From Bacteroidales bacterium UBA3290 (GTDB taxonomy: Bacteria > Bacteroidota > Bacteroidia > Bacteroidales > UBA932): DNA of 64,000 nucleotides. The translations under genes and the position numbers were made by a program. Below the pieces are notes generated by a model, which saw only the letters and a list, made by a program, of their open reading frames with translations, was not told the origin of the DNA and searched no databases. The stretch is from assembly GCA_002361615.1 (NCBI GenBank), contig DETK01000018.1:1-64000 (forward strand), in the 5' to 3' direction. Of this stretch, positions 52,123 through 60,639 are shown one piece after another; position 1 is the stretch's first letter, and each line of letters begins with the position of its first letter.

Positions 52123-54330
52123 CTACTCGAAGACTTTCTTGACCAACGCGATGGGGTCGCCTTTCGGCGTGGCTGAGAAAGTACCCGGACGGTCTTTCCA
52201 CCAGGCATACTCGAAATCCTTCAGTTGTTCCAGCAGCGTATCAGCACGGGCGCCTTCGAATTTTTCGCCGGCGGCCATCGCGTCATCCACGGCCCGGAAA
52301 AACATCTCCCAGCGGGGTTTGTAGTAGGTGCCGACCAGGCCGGCCCAGGAACGGTCGGCGTAGTCGGTCAGCAGGTTGCCGCGGTCGCCCCAGGACGTGA
52401 GCAGATTGCGGGCGTTACTTTCGAAATAGTCGGCCTCCTCGGGTGTCGCACCCCAGGCGCGGGCGTCGGCGATCCATTTGCCGACAAGGAAGTAGGACTG
52501 CGAAGACAAAAGTTCTTCCATCGTGTCGAAAATGGCCATCATTTCCGCTTCGCGCTCGGCCAGTGCGATCCGGTCACCGGCCTCATACGCTTCCTTATAG
52601 GCACTGAACTTGATCTCAAAGTCGTTGCTCAGGTATTGCCGCGTCAGGTTGACCAGGTCGAACTCATACGCAGGGCCATGGCCGCCGGCGGCCAGCAGGC
52701 CCGTGATCACTTCCCGCAATTTCTCGTTTTCATAGGTGAAGCGGGTGCTGGAACTGGAGTGGTAGGAACTGGAGCGCCCGAAGGAAGGCCGGAGATTCAT
52801 CAGCGGACTGTGGCCGGGTACCGAACGGTGGATATAGATCTCTTCGAACAGTTCTTCCCAAGCCTCCCGTGCGTCGGGACTGTCCACGCCGCTGCGGCTG
52901 TATGACAGCAGGTCGGCATAGGTCTCAAGATCCTGGTGCTCGGGGAAATTCCAGGCTTTTTCAAAGACGAACTGGTACATGAACGGGTTGCAGTCGAAGC
53001 CTTCAAGCGTGGATCCGAGTCCCTTGAAATTCGCGCCTGCTTCCGCGAAGGTGCCCTCGATAAGGGTATCGATCTCCTTGATGTTGCCGGCCAGGTAGGT
53101 GTTGCCGCCGAAGTTGCCGAGATAGCACCAGATGAAGGGGATCCCGTAGTAGCTCTGCGTCTTGCGCCATACCTCCATCCGCTCGCAGTAGTAGTCCAGC
53201 AGGATCGATTTGTCGGCCGGGTAGGAGGTCAGGAAGGCTTTCACCCGCTCGTCGGAATCGCCTTCAAACCAGTATTTACGCTCGTTGTAGAAGAGCCAGG
53301 TCATCTGGAGCCAGGTGGCCTGCGGATCGGCAGCGGCCAGGGATTCGTACACGCCCTTGCTTACGCCGGCCAGATAATCGGGCTCCCAGCTGCGCGGAAT
53401 CATCTCGTTGAAGATATCGATGCCATAGATATGGTCCGTCCCGTAAAGCGCCACTTCTTTTTCGAGGAAGCGCTTCTGGATTTCAGGGAAGAGTTTGTCT
53501 TCCGGATCAAGGAACCAGGGATAGTCTTCCAGCGCGAATCCGGCCCAGTCGCTCATCCGTTCGATTTTGGCCTCGGGATAAATGCGGGCCAGTTCGGGGG
53601 GGACGTGTCCGGCGAAGGCCGGGAGCACGGGCTTCATGCCCAGTTCGCGTTCGCGTGCGACGATCTGTTTCTGCAGGGCCTGCTGCCCTTCCAGCCAGGA
53701 TTTCGGCAGCGGGCCGCCCCAGCGGTCGATGTTCAGCATCCGGTGCCAGGGCAGGTGGGCGGGGCCGGTGAAATAGCTGCGCACTTCCTCGTCCGTAAGG
53801 CCCAGCTCCGTCCATACCTGGTACCAAACGGACTCCTGTCCGGTGATGGCCAGGGGCAGGTTGATGCCGTTCAAGGCCATCCAGTCGATGAAATGCTCCC
53901 ATTCCTTCCATCCCCACCAGGGCATCGTGTAGCCGTAGGTGCAGTAGTTCAGGAAGAAGCGCTCCGGTACGCGGGCATCCCGACGCACAGGTTCTGCAAC
54001 AGCAGGCAGTTGTTTGGGAAGCGTGCCTTTGTCCCAGGCAAACCATCCGATGTTGGTGTGGCAGTAATATTTCAGGTAGTAGTTGAGGCCGACGGCCATC
54101 GAATTGGCATTGTTCCCGCCGATGACGATCCTGCGTCCTTCACTGCGGAGCGTGAAATAGTCGAAGGTATCAGCCGGCAGGGTCTCGAATACGAAATGCC
54201 CGGCCTGGGCAGGGATGACGCGCTGTGCCAGTGCTTTGGCGGCCAGGGCATCGGGGCTCTTGTCTTTTTGGGCACTACAGCCGGCAAGCAGCAGGACAAG
54301 GGAAATCGACAGGATGGTGAGGTTTTTCAT
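52123..54330 (-). CDS. Alpha-N-acetylglucosaminidase (GH89), lipoprotein
   Basis: A 735-aa enzyme homologous to human NAGLU. A lipoprotein signal (LLLAGC, Cys near residue 18) is followed by the N-terminal domain, then the barrel with CTYGYTMPWWGWKEWEHFID, NLPLAITGQESVWYQ and the catalytic-region DIFNEMIPR, and a helical C-terminal domain. It cleaves terminal alpha-GlcNAc from host glycans such as mucin or heparan fragments. It is the last gene in the run after the cysteate-synthase-like gene (16 bp gap); the released GlcNAc could feed nagA upstream. Confidence 0.93.
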   Translation of the reverse strand: MKNLTILSISLVLLLAGCSAQKDKSPDALAAKALAQRVIPAQAGHFVFETLPADTFDYFTLRSEGRRIVIGGNNANSMAVGLNYYLKYYCHTNIGWFAWDKGTLPKQLPAVAEPVRRDARVPERFFLNYCTYGYTMPWWGWKEWEHFIDWMALNGINLPLAITGQESVWYQVWTELGLTDEEVRSYFTGPAHLPWHRMLNIDRWGGPLPKSWLEGQQALQKQIVARERELGMKPVLPAFAGHVPPELARIYPEAKIERMSDWAGFALEDYPWFLDPEDKLFPEIQKRFLEKEVALYGTDHIYGIDIFNEMIPRSWEPDYLAGVSKGVYESLAAADPQATWLQMTWLFYNERKYWFEGDSDERVKAFLTSYPADKSILLDYYCERMEVWRKTQSYYGIPFIWCYLGNFGGNTYLAGNIKEIDTLIEGTFAEAGANFKGLGSTLEGFDCNPFMYQFVFEKAWNFPEHQDLETYADLLSYSRSGVDSPDAREAWEELFEEIYIHRSVPGHSPLMNLRPSFGRSSSYHSSSSTRFTYENEKLREVITGLLAAGGHGPAYEFDLVNLTRQYLSNDFEIKFSAYKEAYEAGDRIALAEREAEMMAIFDTMEELLSSQSYFLVGKWIADARAWGATPEEADYFESNARNLLTSWGDRGNLLTDYADRSWAGLVGTYYKPRWEMFFRAVDDAMAAGEKFEGARADTLLEQLKDFEYAWWKDRPGTFSATPKGDPIALVKKVFE

Positions 54331-54346
54331 AACCGGATGCGTAAGC

Positions 54347-55633
54347 TTAGTTGAACAATTTTTCGATCTTTTCGACGATACCCGGGTCGGAGGCGTTGCC
54401 GATCAGGCTGGGTTTGAGATACCAACATTCGTGTTCCTGCTGGAAGCGGGCCTGGCCGCCGCCGGTGATGTTGAGCATGGCGAAAGCTTCCCGCGGGAGT
54501 TTGCCGGCTTCGAACGCATGGATCATGCCTTGCAGGGCCACTGCCGCGGCCTCATGGATATCGATACCTTCGGTCTCCAGGAACAGCTGTTTCATGGCTT
54601 TGATGTCGGCGTTGGTGGCGCATTCCACGTCGCCGCCGGCATCGCTCATGGCATCGTACATCCCGCCCTTGATGCTGTAAGGCGGGCGGCGGTTGGACAG
54701 TACTTTGGCATCGATTTCCAGGGCTTGGACACGCGCTTTTTCATCGTCCATCGGCAGCAAGGCGCGGCTGCCGGCTTTCCAGGCGTCATGCATGGGCAGG
54801 AACGGCACGTTCTGCGAAGGGAACAGTTTCATCTTGTGGCTGCCGAAGCGGCCGTCTTCGATCAGGCGGAGATTGGCTTCCCAGGCGGCGATGGTACCCG
54901 TACCGGAGCCGATGGCCTGGAAATAAGCGTCGGGAATCCGGCCCATGACCTGGGCGGCTGAGAGGACCGTCGTGGCCATGCCGTCCCGTCGTGCGATGTT
55001 CTTTGCGCCGCCTTCGGGGAAGAACAGCGGTGAGGTGCAGGCCGCGTCGCCGAGGGCGATGGCATCGAAGTAGTCGGTGCCGCGCGGTGAGCAGATGAGT
55101 TTGACACAGTCGTTGAGGGGTTTTTCGAACCAAAGCGCCCCGATGTTCTCTTCCGGTACGCTGAGCAGCAGCGGGATGTTGTTTTCGGAGCAGACCTTTG
55201 CGAAAGCGCGGGCGGTATTGCCGGCCGAGGCCACTACCAACACGCGTCTCTCCCCTTCGGGAAGGCGGGCGCACACGCTGTACGCCTCCGTTTCCTTGAA
55301 GGAACAGGTCGTCATGCCCGCACCTTTTTCCGGCCACCAGCCGGAAAAGGCGATGTAGAGGTTCGGCAGCCCCAGGCGGGAAGCCAGTTTTTCGCTCCTG
55401 TAAGTGACGGTGGGCGCCGAACCCTTCAGCATCCGTTTGACGGGCATCCAGTCCGCGAACTTGTAGATGCCGCGTTCTTCGGGGCCGAAAGTGATCTGTT
55501 TCTTTTCGTAGATGGCACGGATCAGCGACGGCTCCTTGCACTGGGGATCCGCCAGCATCCATCCGGTATCCTCGAAGCGGCGGCCGGTGGCCACCGTCTC
55601 CAGCAGGTATCGGGTCGGGGTAAAATGGCTCAT
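54347..55633 (-). CDS. Cysteate-synthase-like PLP enzyme (threonine synthase family)
   Basis: A 428-aa fold-II PLP enzyme. The PLP lysine is K113 in TTCSFKETEA; ASAGNTARAF (about 135-144) binds the phosphate, and GSGTGTIAAWEAN is the glycine loop. The N-terminal part lacks the canonical E. coli-type threonine synthase sequence. The segments LYIAFSGWWPEKGA and TCSFKETEA resemble cysteate synthase (TIGR03844), which makes L-cysteate from phosphoserine and sulfite; this is from memory. In Bacteroidetes, cysteate feeds sulfonolipids. It lies 12 bp after the HdrDE-like gene. A threonine synthase variant remains possible. Confidence 0.68.
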   Translation of the reverse strand: MSHFTPTRYLLETVATGRRFEDTGWMLADPQCKEPSLIRAIYEKKQITFGPEERGIYKFADWMPVKRMLKGSAPTVTYRSEKLASRLGLPNLYIAFSGWWPEKGAGMTTCSFKETEAYSVCARLPEGERRVLVVASAGNTARAFAKVCSENNIPLLLSVPEENIGALWFEKPLNDCVKLICSPRGTDYFDAIALGDAACTSPLFFPEGGAKNIARRDGMATTVLSAAQVMGRIPDAYFQAIGSGTGTIAAWEANLRLIEDGRFGSHKMKLFPSQNVPFLPMHDAWKAGSRALLPMDDEKARVQALEIDAKVLSNRRPPYSIKGGMYDAMSDAGGDVECATNADIKAMKQLFLETEGIDIHEAAAVALQGMIHAFEAGKLPREAFAMLNITGGGQARFQQEHECWYLKPSLIGNASDPGIVEKIEKLFN

Positions 55634-55645
55634 GGTATTGCGTAT

Positions 55646-57469
55646 TTATGCTTGTTCCAGGTTTTGGGCCAACACTTCGGCGAAGTCGGCTACGGGGACG
55701 GGCGCGAAGCGGCTGAAGGTCTTCAGGCAGAGCGGGCAGGCGGTGACGATCTGCTCGGGATTGTTGGCAGTCAGGTTGTCGAGAGCGCCGCGGGTGATGG
55801 GCTCGCGGTCTTCGTAGCGGAGGGTCAGCGAACCGACCGAGCCGCCGCAGCAAATGCTTTCCTCCCGCTCCTTTGCGGCGGGAACCAGCTGTCCGACAGC
55901 CCGGAGCGCCTGGCGCGGGGCATCGTAGATGCCGCAGCCGCGGCCCAGGTCGCAAGGGTCGTGATAGACCAGCGTCTGGTGCCCGTTCCGGACGTGGAGG
56001 CGTCCTTCCTTGATCAGTCGGTTGAAATACTCCGTGTAGTGCATCACTTCCACGCCGATCAGGTCGTACTGCTCCTTGAAGATGCGGTAGCAGATGGCGC
56101 AGCTGACCAGCAGGATGCGGGCGCCGCTTTCCTCGATCAGCTGCCGGTTCTTTTCGATGAGTTTGCGGGCTTCTTCCTGTCGCCCGCTGAGCATCAGCGG
56201 GCGGCCGCAGCAGATGCTGCCGTCCTTGTCCATCAGCTCGTAGTCCACGCCGGCAGCCTTGAGTACTTGCTGGACCGAACGGGAGATGACGGGCGTGAGT
56301 GAACTCATACAACCGGCATAGTAGAGCACTTTCTGCTCACCCAGCTGCGGCAGGGGATCGACCGCCTCCAGATAGCCGAAGTCGGCCGGAATCCGGTTGT
56401 GTTCCTTCTCATGGGAAGTACGGTAGGCCAGGCGGAGGCCGCAGGCATCCATCTGGACCTGACACAGTGCGGCGCATTTGCCGCACATCAGGCATTTCTC
56501 GGCGATTTCAAGCGATCGTTTCGGGTTGCGGCGCTTGAGGTTGCGGACCATATAGACGGTGGCGTCCTGGACATTCTTCTTCTGCACGCCCATCGGGCAG
56601 GCGTCGATGCATACGCCGCAGCTCGGGCAGGAGTAGAGCATCGCCAGCGCGAATCCCTTGCGGGTGTGGCGGACGGGCAGACCTGCATTCCGCATGGGAA
56701 TCAGCAGGATTTCCGCAGGGATGTGCATGTAGCGGGTGAAGGGGAGGACTGTCATGAACGTGCCCAGGGCGATGGAATAGGCCCACCATGCGGCGGTGAA
56801 ATTCTCCGGCTTGCTCATGAAGTTGTGCAGCAGCCAGTTGATCGGAATGGTCATGAAGCTGCCGCCGGCCACGCCGGCCGTGAAGCCTTCGGCGATCCAG
56901 CGCAGCGGGAAGATGGCCCAGAGGCTGTAGAGGCCGATGCGGTCGGTCAGCGTCAGCTTGGTGGTACGGCGCATGCCCACGATGCGGGAGCGGAAGCGCT
57001 TGATGATGGCGATGGTGATGCCGCTCAGGATCACCAGCAGGAAGAAGTCCATCAGGAAGAAGAAGAACGAACCCTGGAGCGTCTCACCCTTGACTTCCAT
57101 GAAATAGCGGAAGAAGATCGGGTAGTAGAGCTTGTGGAGCCGTTCGGGGATGTAGAGCACGGTCTCGACGTGGCCGAGCAGGATGATCATGAACCAGCCG
57201 AAGGCGATGCTCGAGTGCATATAACCCAGCACTTTGTTGCGCTTCCAGAGCTTGACGTGGAAGAGGCAGTCGCAGAAGAGGTCGCGGATGTTCTTGACGA
57301 TGGTGGCCGGGGTGATCAGCGAGAGGAAGAACTTCTGACGGTCGGCAGGCTTGAGCTGGATGAGGACCTTGACCAGTGCCACAAGGCAATAGGCCAGCAC
57401 GAAGGTCATGCCGAAGACGAAGGGCAGCACGAACGGGTCGTAGGCCGCCAGGATGCGTTCCTTCATCAT
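55646..57469 (-). CDS. Membrane HdrDE-like fusion: cytochrome-b-like domain plus Fe-S and two CCG domains
   Basis: A 607-aa protein. Residues 1-260 have about five to six transmembrane helices of the HdrE/NarI type. Then come two [4Fe-4S] motifs (C281, C284, C287, C291; C326, C329, C332, C336). Two CCG domains follow (C387, C420-C421, C457, C460 and C506, C540-C541, C578, C581), each complete. This is the layout of HdrD fused to HdrE, linking quinone or haem in the membrane to a noncubane Fe-S centre. It overlaps the small Fe-S gene by 4 bp and would be the membrane anchor of the complex. Confidence 0.85.
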   Translation of the reverse strand: MMKERILAAYDPFVLPFVFGMTFVLAYCLVALVKVLIQLKPADRQKFFLSLITPATIVKNIRDLFCDCLFHVKLWKRNKVLGYMHSSIAFGWFMIILLGHVETVLYIPERLHKLYYPIFFRYFMEVKGETLQGSFFFFLMDFFLLVILSGITIAIIKRFRSRIVGMRRTTKLTLTDRIGLYSLWAIFPLRWIAEGFTAGVAGGSFMTIPINWLLHNFMSKPENFTAAWWAYSIALGTFMTVLPFTRYMHIPAEILLIPMRNAGLPVRHTRKGFALAMLYSCPSCGVCIDACPMGVQKKNVQDATVYMVRNLKRRNPKRSLEIAEKCLMCGKCAALCQVQMDACGLRLAYRTSHEKEHNRIPADFGYLEAVDPLPQLGEQKVLYYAGCMSSLTPVISRSVQQVLKAAGVDYELMDKDGSICCGRPLMLSGRQEEARKLIEKNRQLIEESGARILLVSCAICYRIFKEQYDLIGVEVMHYTEYFNRLIKEGRLHVRNGHQTLVYHDPCDLGRGCGIYDAPRQALRAVGQLVPAAKEREESICCGGSVGSLTLRYEDREPITRGALDNLTANNPEQIVTACPLCLKTFSRFAPVPVADFAEVLAQNLEQA

Positions 57470-57807
57470 AAGGCCTTGTCCTCCATCTTATAGACTTTGC
57501 CGATACTCAGGATCAGGTGGCGCGTGTTGATGCCGCGCGGGCACACCAGCTGGCACTTTCCGCAGAGCATGCAGTGCTGCAGCATGGGCAGGGTCTCTTT
57601 TTCGCGGCCCCGTTGGAGGGAAAGGATTACCCGGCGCAGGCTCATCTCGGTGAACACGCCGGCCGAACAGCTGGCGGTGCAGGAGCCGCAGGCGATGCAT
57701 TTGGTCACGTCAGGCTCAAGCCGGTGCAACTCCGCGAAGAGCGGGTTGTCCACCTTCTCGATCTTGAGCGTGGCGCTCGGGGTCAGTCCGTAGCCGAAGT
57801 CGATCAT
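57466..57807 (-). CDS. HdrC-like 4Fe-4S dicluster protein (second copy)
   Basis: A 113-aa ferredoxin-like protein with two complete cluster motifs (C37, C40, C43, C47 and C79, C82, C85, C89). Like HdrC, it should wire the FAD subunit to the CCG subunit. It overlaps the HdrA-like gene by 4 bp at the 5' end and the HdrDE-like gene by 4 bp at the 3' end. Confidence 0.85.
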   Translation of the reverse strand: MIDFGYGLTPSATLKIEKVDNPLFAELHRLEPDVTKCIACGSCTASCSAGVFTEMSLRRVILSLQRGREKETLPMLQHCMLCGKCQLVCPRGINTRHLILSIGKVYKMEDKAL

Positions 57808-58820
57808 TTCTGCGGGGATTTGAGATAGCGGTCGATGGCCAGGGCGGCGGAAGCGGCCTCGGAGAGGGTCTCGGGGATGGTCTTGGGCCCGGTGGCCGTT
57901 CCGGCGTAGAAGATTCCTTCGCGGGCGCAGGTGCAGGGACTGTCGATGAGGCTGTGCGGAAGGAAGAAACCGTCTTCACCAGGGAGGACGTTCACCATCC
58001 GGGCCAGTTCGGCTGTGCTGGCGGCGGGCGCCATGCCGGCCATCAGCACCAGCATATCCATCTTGATTTTCAGGGGTTTGCCAAAGAGCGTATCTTCCGC
58101 TTTGACGAAAAGATGCCCGTCGATGTCTTCCGAAACCTCCGAGACGCGGCCCCGCACGAAGCGGATGCCGCACTCTTTCTGGGCTTTCAGGTACAGGTCT
58201 TCGTATTTGCGGCCGAACATGCGCAGGTCCATGTAGAAGCAATAGACCGTGGCTTCGGGGAAGCGCTCCTTGATCTCACAGGCCTGCTTGACCGCGGTTA
58301 CGCAGCAGACCTTCGAGCACTGCCGGTTGCCGGCCTTCTCATCGCGCGAGCCCACGCAGTGTACGAAGCCGATGACTTTCACGTCGTCGAACTGCGGTGC
58401 CGCACCGCTCTTGAACCAGTCTTCCAGGTCGGCGTTGGTAATCACGCGCTCATAGATGCCGTAGCCGTACTCCTCTTTCTTCTCGGCCTTGAACAGGTCG
58501 AATCCCGTGGTCAGCAGGACGGCCCGTACCTGGGCCGAAAGGCCGTTCGAGAGTTTCACCACCCAGGTGTCCTTCAGCCGGTTGATGGACGAGACTTCCG
58601 TGTCGGTGAAATACTTGATGCCGTCCAGGTCAGCCAGCATGGGTTCGAGGACCTTGCGCGCCTCCACACCGTCGGGGAAGAGGCGGTCCCAGCGGGCGAG
58701 GTGGCCGCCCAGCACGGGTTCTTTTTCAATCAGGATCGGGGTGTAGCCCAGGTCCCTGAGCCTGCGGGAGGCTTCGATGCCGGCGGGTCCACCGCCGATG
58801 ACGACGATATTCTGGCTCAT
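57804..58820 (-). CDS. HdrA-like FAD protein
   Basis: A 338-aa flavoprotein. The FAD motif is VIGGGPAG (7-14), followed by GGHLARWDRLFP. The HdrA cysteine cluster is present: C155 in FVHCVGSRD and C168, C172, C173 in CSKVCCVTAVKQA. It lacks the N-terminal Fe-S and C-terminal ferredoxin domains of methanogen HdrA. It starts 1 bp after the HdrB-like stop. In Hdr systems this subunit takes or bifurcates electrons; here the donor is unknown. Confidence 0.87.
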   Translation of the reverse strand: MSQNIVVIGGGPAGIEASRRLRDLGYTPILIEKEPVLGGHLARWDRLFPDGVEARKVLEPMLADLDGIKYFTDTEVSSINRLKDTWVVKLSNGLSAQVRAVLLTTGFDLFKAEKKEEYGYGIYERVITNADLEDWFKSGAAPQFDDVKVIGFVHCVGSRDEKAGNRQCSKVCCVTAVKQACEIKERFPEATVYCFYMDLRMFGRKYEDLYLKAQKECGIRFVRGRVSEVSEDIDGHLFVKAEDTLFGKPLKIKMDMLVLMAGMAPAASTAELARMVNVLPGEDGFFLPHSLIDSPCTCAREGIFYAGTATGPKTIPETLSEAASAALAIDRYLKSPQK

Positions 58821-58821
58821 A

Positions 58822-59892
58822 TCAGCAGCATTTGATGTTCATCGGGAATTCCGGCCGCTGGAGTTGCTTGCCGTCCAGTCCCTTGTATTTGTCTTCAGGA
58901 TTGTAGGGGATGCCCATCTTGTCGAGCAGCGGCTCGACGGCGACCTGGTGGGTCTGCAGGCCGAGGTCCCACGGGTCGTAGCCCAGCACCAGACCGGCCA
59001 CTTCTTCGTAGGTGAACACGGGGATGCCGTAGCCGTCCTTGCCGTAGGTCTTGCCTGTCTGTTCGGCGATGACATACTGCCAGCGGTCGAGGAAGTAGGG
59101 GCAGCCCGGGCAGTTGGTGATGATCATGTCGGGTTCGAAAGGTTCCATGCTCTCGAACTTCTTGTGGGTGTTCGAAACGGAGTAGCCGCGGTTGGCCCTG
59201 ACCAGATACTGGCGGAAGCCGAAGCCGCAGCAGTGTCGGCGCTCCGGGTAGTCGATGACCTCGCCGCCCCAGGACTCCACCATGCCTGCCAGCACGTAGG
59301 GGTATTCCGCGCCGCCTACACCCTTGGAAGGGAACATCTTGGCGTAGTGGCAGCCGATGTGCTCCACCACGCGGAGCGGGCGCCCGGTCTTCTGGTTGAC
59401 CAGCCGGAACTTCGCCTGTTCGGCGATTTCGTTGCGGAATTTGTAGATCAGGTCGCTGGCGTGGGCCAGATAGGTCGGAATCCTGAATTCCCGCTTCGTG
59501 GCTTTCCACAGGTTCTCCCGGATCTTCGCCAGCAGTTCCGGGAATTCGCGCCAGTCTTCGATCACTTCGGAATACAGGCCGAAACTCGTGATGCAGCTGC
59601 ATACGTAGTTTTCATAGCCTGCCTCGGTCATCAGGGCGAACTGCCGGGCGATGATGGTCATCATGGTCTCCTGCGGGATGGCTTCGCTGTGATAGGCGAT
59701 GCCGCCGCAGGTGGTGTGATGCGGGGTTTCGTACACGTCTTTGCCGAGCCGGTTGCGGAGGATTTCCAGGAAGGTCTTCTCGGAAGCCGGGAAGAAGCTC
59801 TGGCGGATGCAGCTCCGCACGTAGAACCAGTGGTCGGTGGGTATTTCTTTCTGGTATTCAGACCAGATGCGTTGCTTGCCTTGGTAAATCAT
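58822..59892 (-). CDS. HdrB-like protein with two CCG domains
   Basis: A 356-aa protein. The second CCG domain is complete (C181, C221-C222-G, C261, C264). The first has C28, TCGG at 61-64 and C98/C100, so one of the tandem cysteines is replaced by Thr. HdrB holds the noncubane clusters that cleave disulfides in methanogens. The altered first domain suggests one altered or missing cluster. It ends with two cysteines (KCC). It lies 4 bp after the HdrC-like gene. Confidence 0.85.
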   Translation of the reverse strand: MIYQGKQRIWSEYQKEIPTDHWFYVRSCIRQSFFPASEKTFLEILRNRLGKDVYETPHHTTCGGIAYHSEAIPQETMMTIIARQFALMTEAGYENYVCSCITSFGLYSEVIEDWREFPELLAKIRENLWKATKREFRIPTYLAHASDLIYKFRNEIAEQAKFRLVNQKTGRPLRVVEHIGCHYAKMFPSKGVGGAEYPYVLAGMVESWGGEVIDYPERRHCCGFGFRQYLVRANRGYSVSNTHKKFESMEPFEPDMIITNCPGCPYFLDRWQYVIAEQTGKTYGKDGYGIPVFTYEEVAGLVLGYDPWDLGLQTHQVAVEPLLDKMGIPYNPEDKYKGLDGKQLQRPEFPMNIKCC

Positions 59893-59896
59893 GGTG

Positions 59897-60598
59897 TCAG
59901 TCTCCGTTGTTGAGGTGGCAGGAAGAGGTCTGGTTGAAGGCCTGCGCCTCGAATTCTTCCATCGAAAGGCCCATCTCCTGCGCCTTTTCCCGGGATTTTT
60001 CTTCGACGATCTCCATCCAGCGGGTGGCGCCGGTCAGGTCGAAGATGGCCTTCAGTTCGTCGAGCGATTCCTGCGGAATCTTGCGCAGGGCGCCCGGGCC
60101 GACCTGGCCCAGATGCGCGCCGAGGCGCTCGTACACGTCTTCCATGTGGTCCTGCGTCCATTTGCCCACCGTCCCGTACTCGGGGTGCTTTTCGTAGGCG
60201 AAGGTCTTCGGATAGACGCAGTAGCCGTAATTGAGCACATTGCGCTGCATGGCGTGCATCAGGGGGAGCTGCTGGCGTCCTTTCTCGCTTTCGGCGAAAT
60301 AGCCCAGTTCGATGGAGAGGGAACGCAGGGCCATGATGACCAGGCCTGGTGCGTTCTTGCGCGGGCAGCGTGTGACGCAGGAAAGGCACTCGCCGCAGTA
60401 CCAGATCTGGTCTCCCTTGAGCAGTTCGATGATGGCGTCGTCGTCGCGACTCTGGACGATGGTCACGATTTTCTTGGGGTTGTAGCGATAAAACTCGGCC
60501 GCCGGGCAGATGGCGGTACAGGTGCCGCAGCTGATGCAGGCCTTGAGGCCTTCCTTGATGCGGTAATCCTGCGCGAGCCGGTCGTAGATTTTTCCCAT
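59897..60598 (-). CDS. HdrC-like 4Fe-4S dicluster protein (first gene of the Hdr-like operon)
   Basis: A 233-aa protein with two cluster motifs (C21, C24, C27, C31 and C68, C71, C74, C78) followed by about 150 residues of helical sequence. It is the electron-wire subunit between HdrA and HdrB. The ATG at 60598 lies 15 bp after the nagA stop, with the repeat at 60612-60639 between or overlapping. No clear promoter was seen, so it may be co-transcribed with nagA or use an unrecognised start. Confidence 0.86.
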   Translation of the reverse strand: MGKIYDRLAQDYRIKEGLKACISCGTCTAICPAAEFYRYNPKKIVTIVQSRDDDAIIELLKGDQIWYCGECLSCVTRCPRKNAPGLVIMALRSLSIELGYFAESEKGRQQLPLMHAMQRNVLNYGYCVYPKTFAYEKHPEYGTVGKWTQDHMEDVYERLGAHLGQVGPGALRKIPQESLDELKAIFDLTGATRWMEIVEEKSREKAQEMGLSMEEFEAQAFNQTSSCHLNNGD

Positions 60599-60611
60599 AA
60601 CAATCTCTATT

Positions 60612-60639
60612 CGTCATTCCCGGCTTGACCGGGAATCTG
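60612..60639. repeat. CCCGGTCAAGCCGGG repeat, copy 3, overlapping the nagA stop
   Basis: Sequence CGTCATTCCCGGCTTGACCG and onward (60612-60639) is the inverse of the copy in folC. Its minus strand supplies the last codons and TGA stop of nagA. Confidence 0.8.

Noticed and set aside
54347..55633. Ordinary threonine synthase call
   Set aside because: The usual Bacteroidetes threonine synthase N terminus is absent and motifs fit cysteate synthase better; kept as the alternative.
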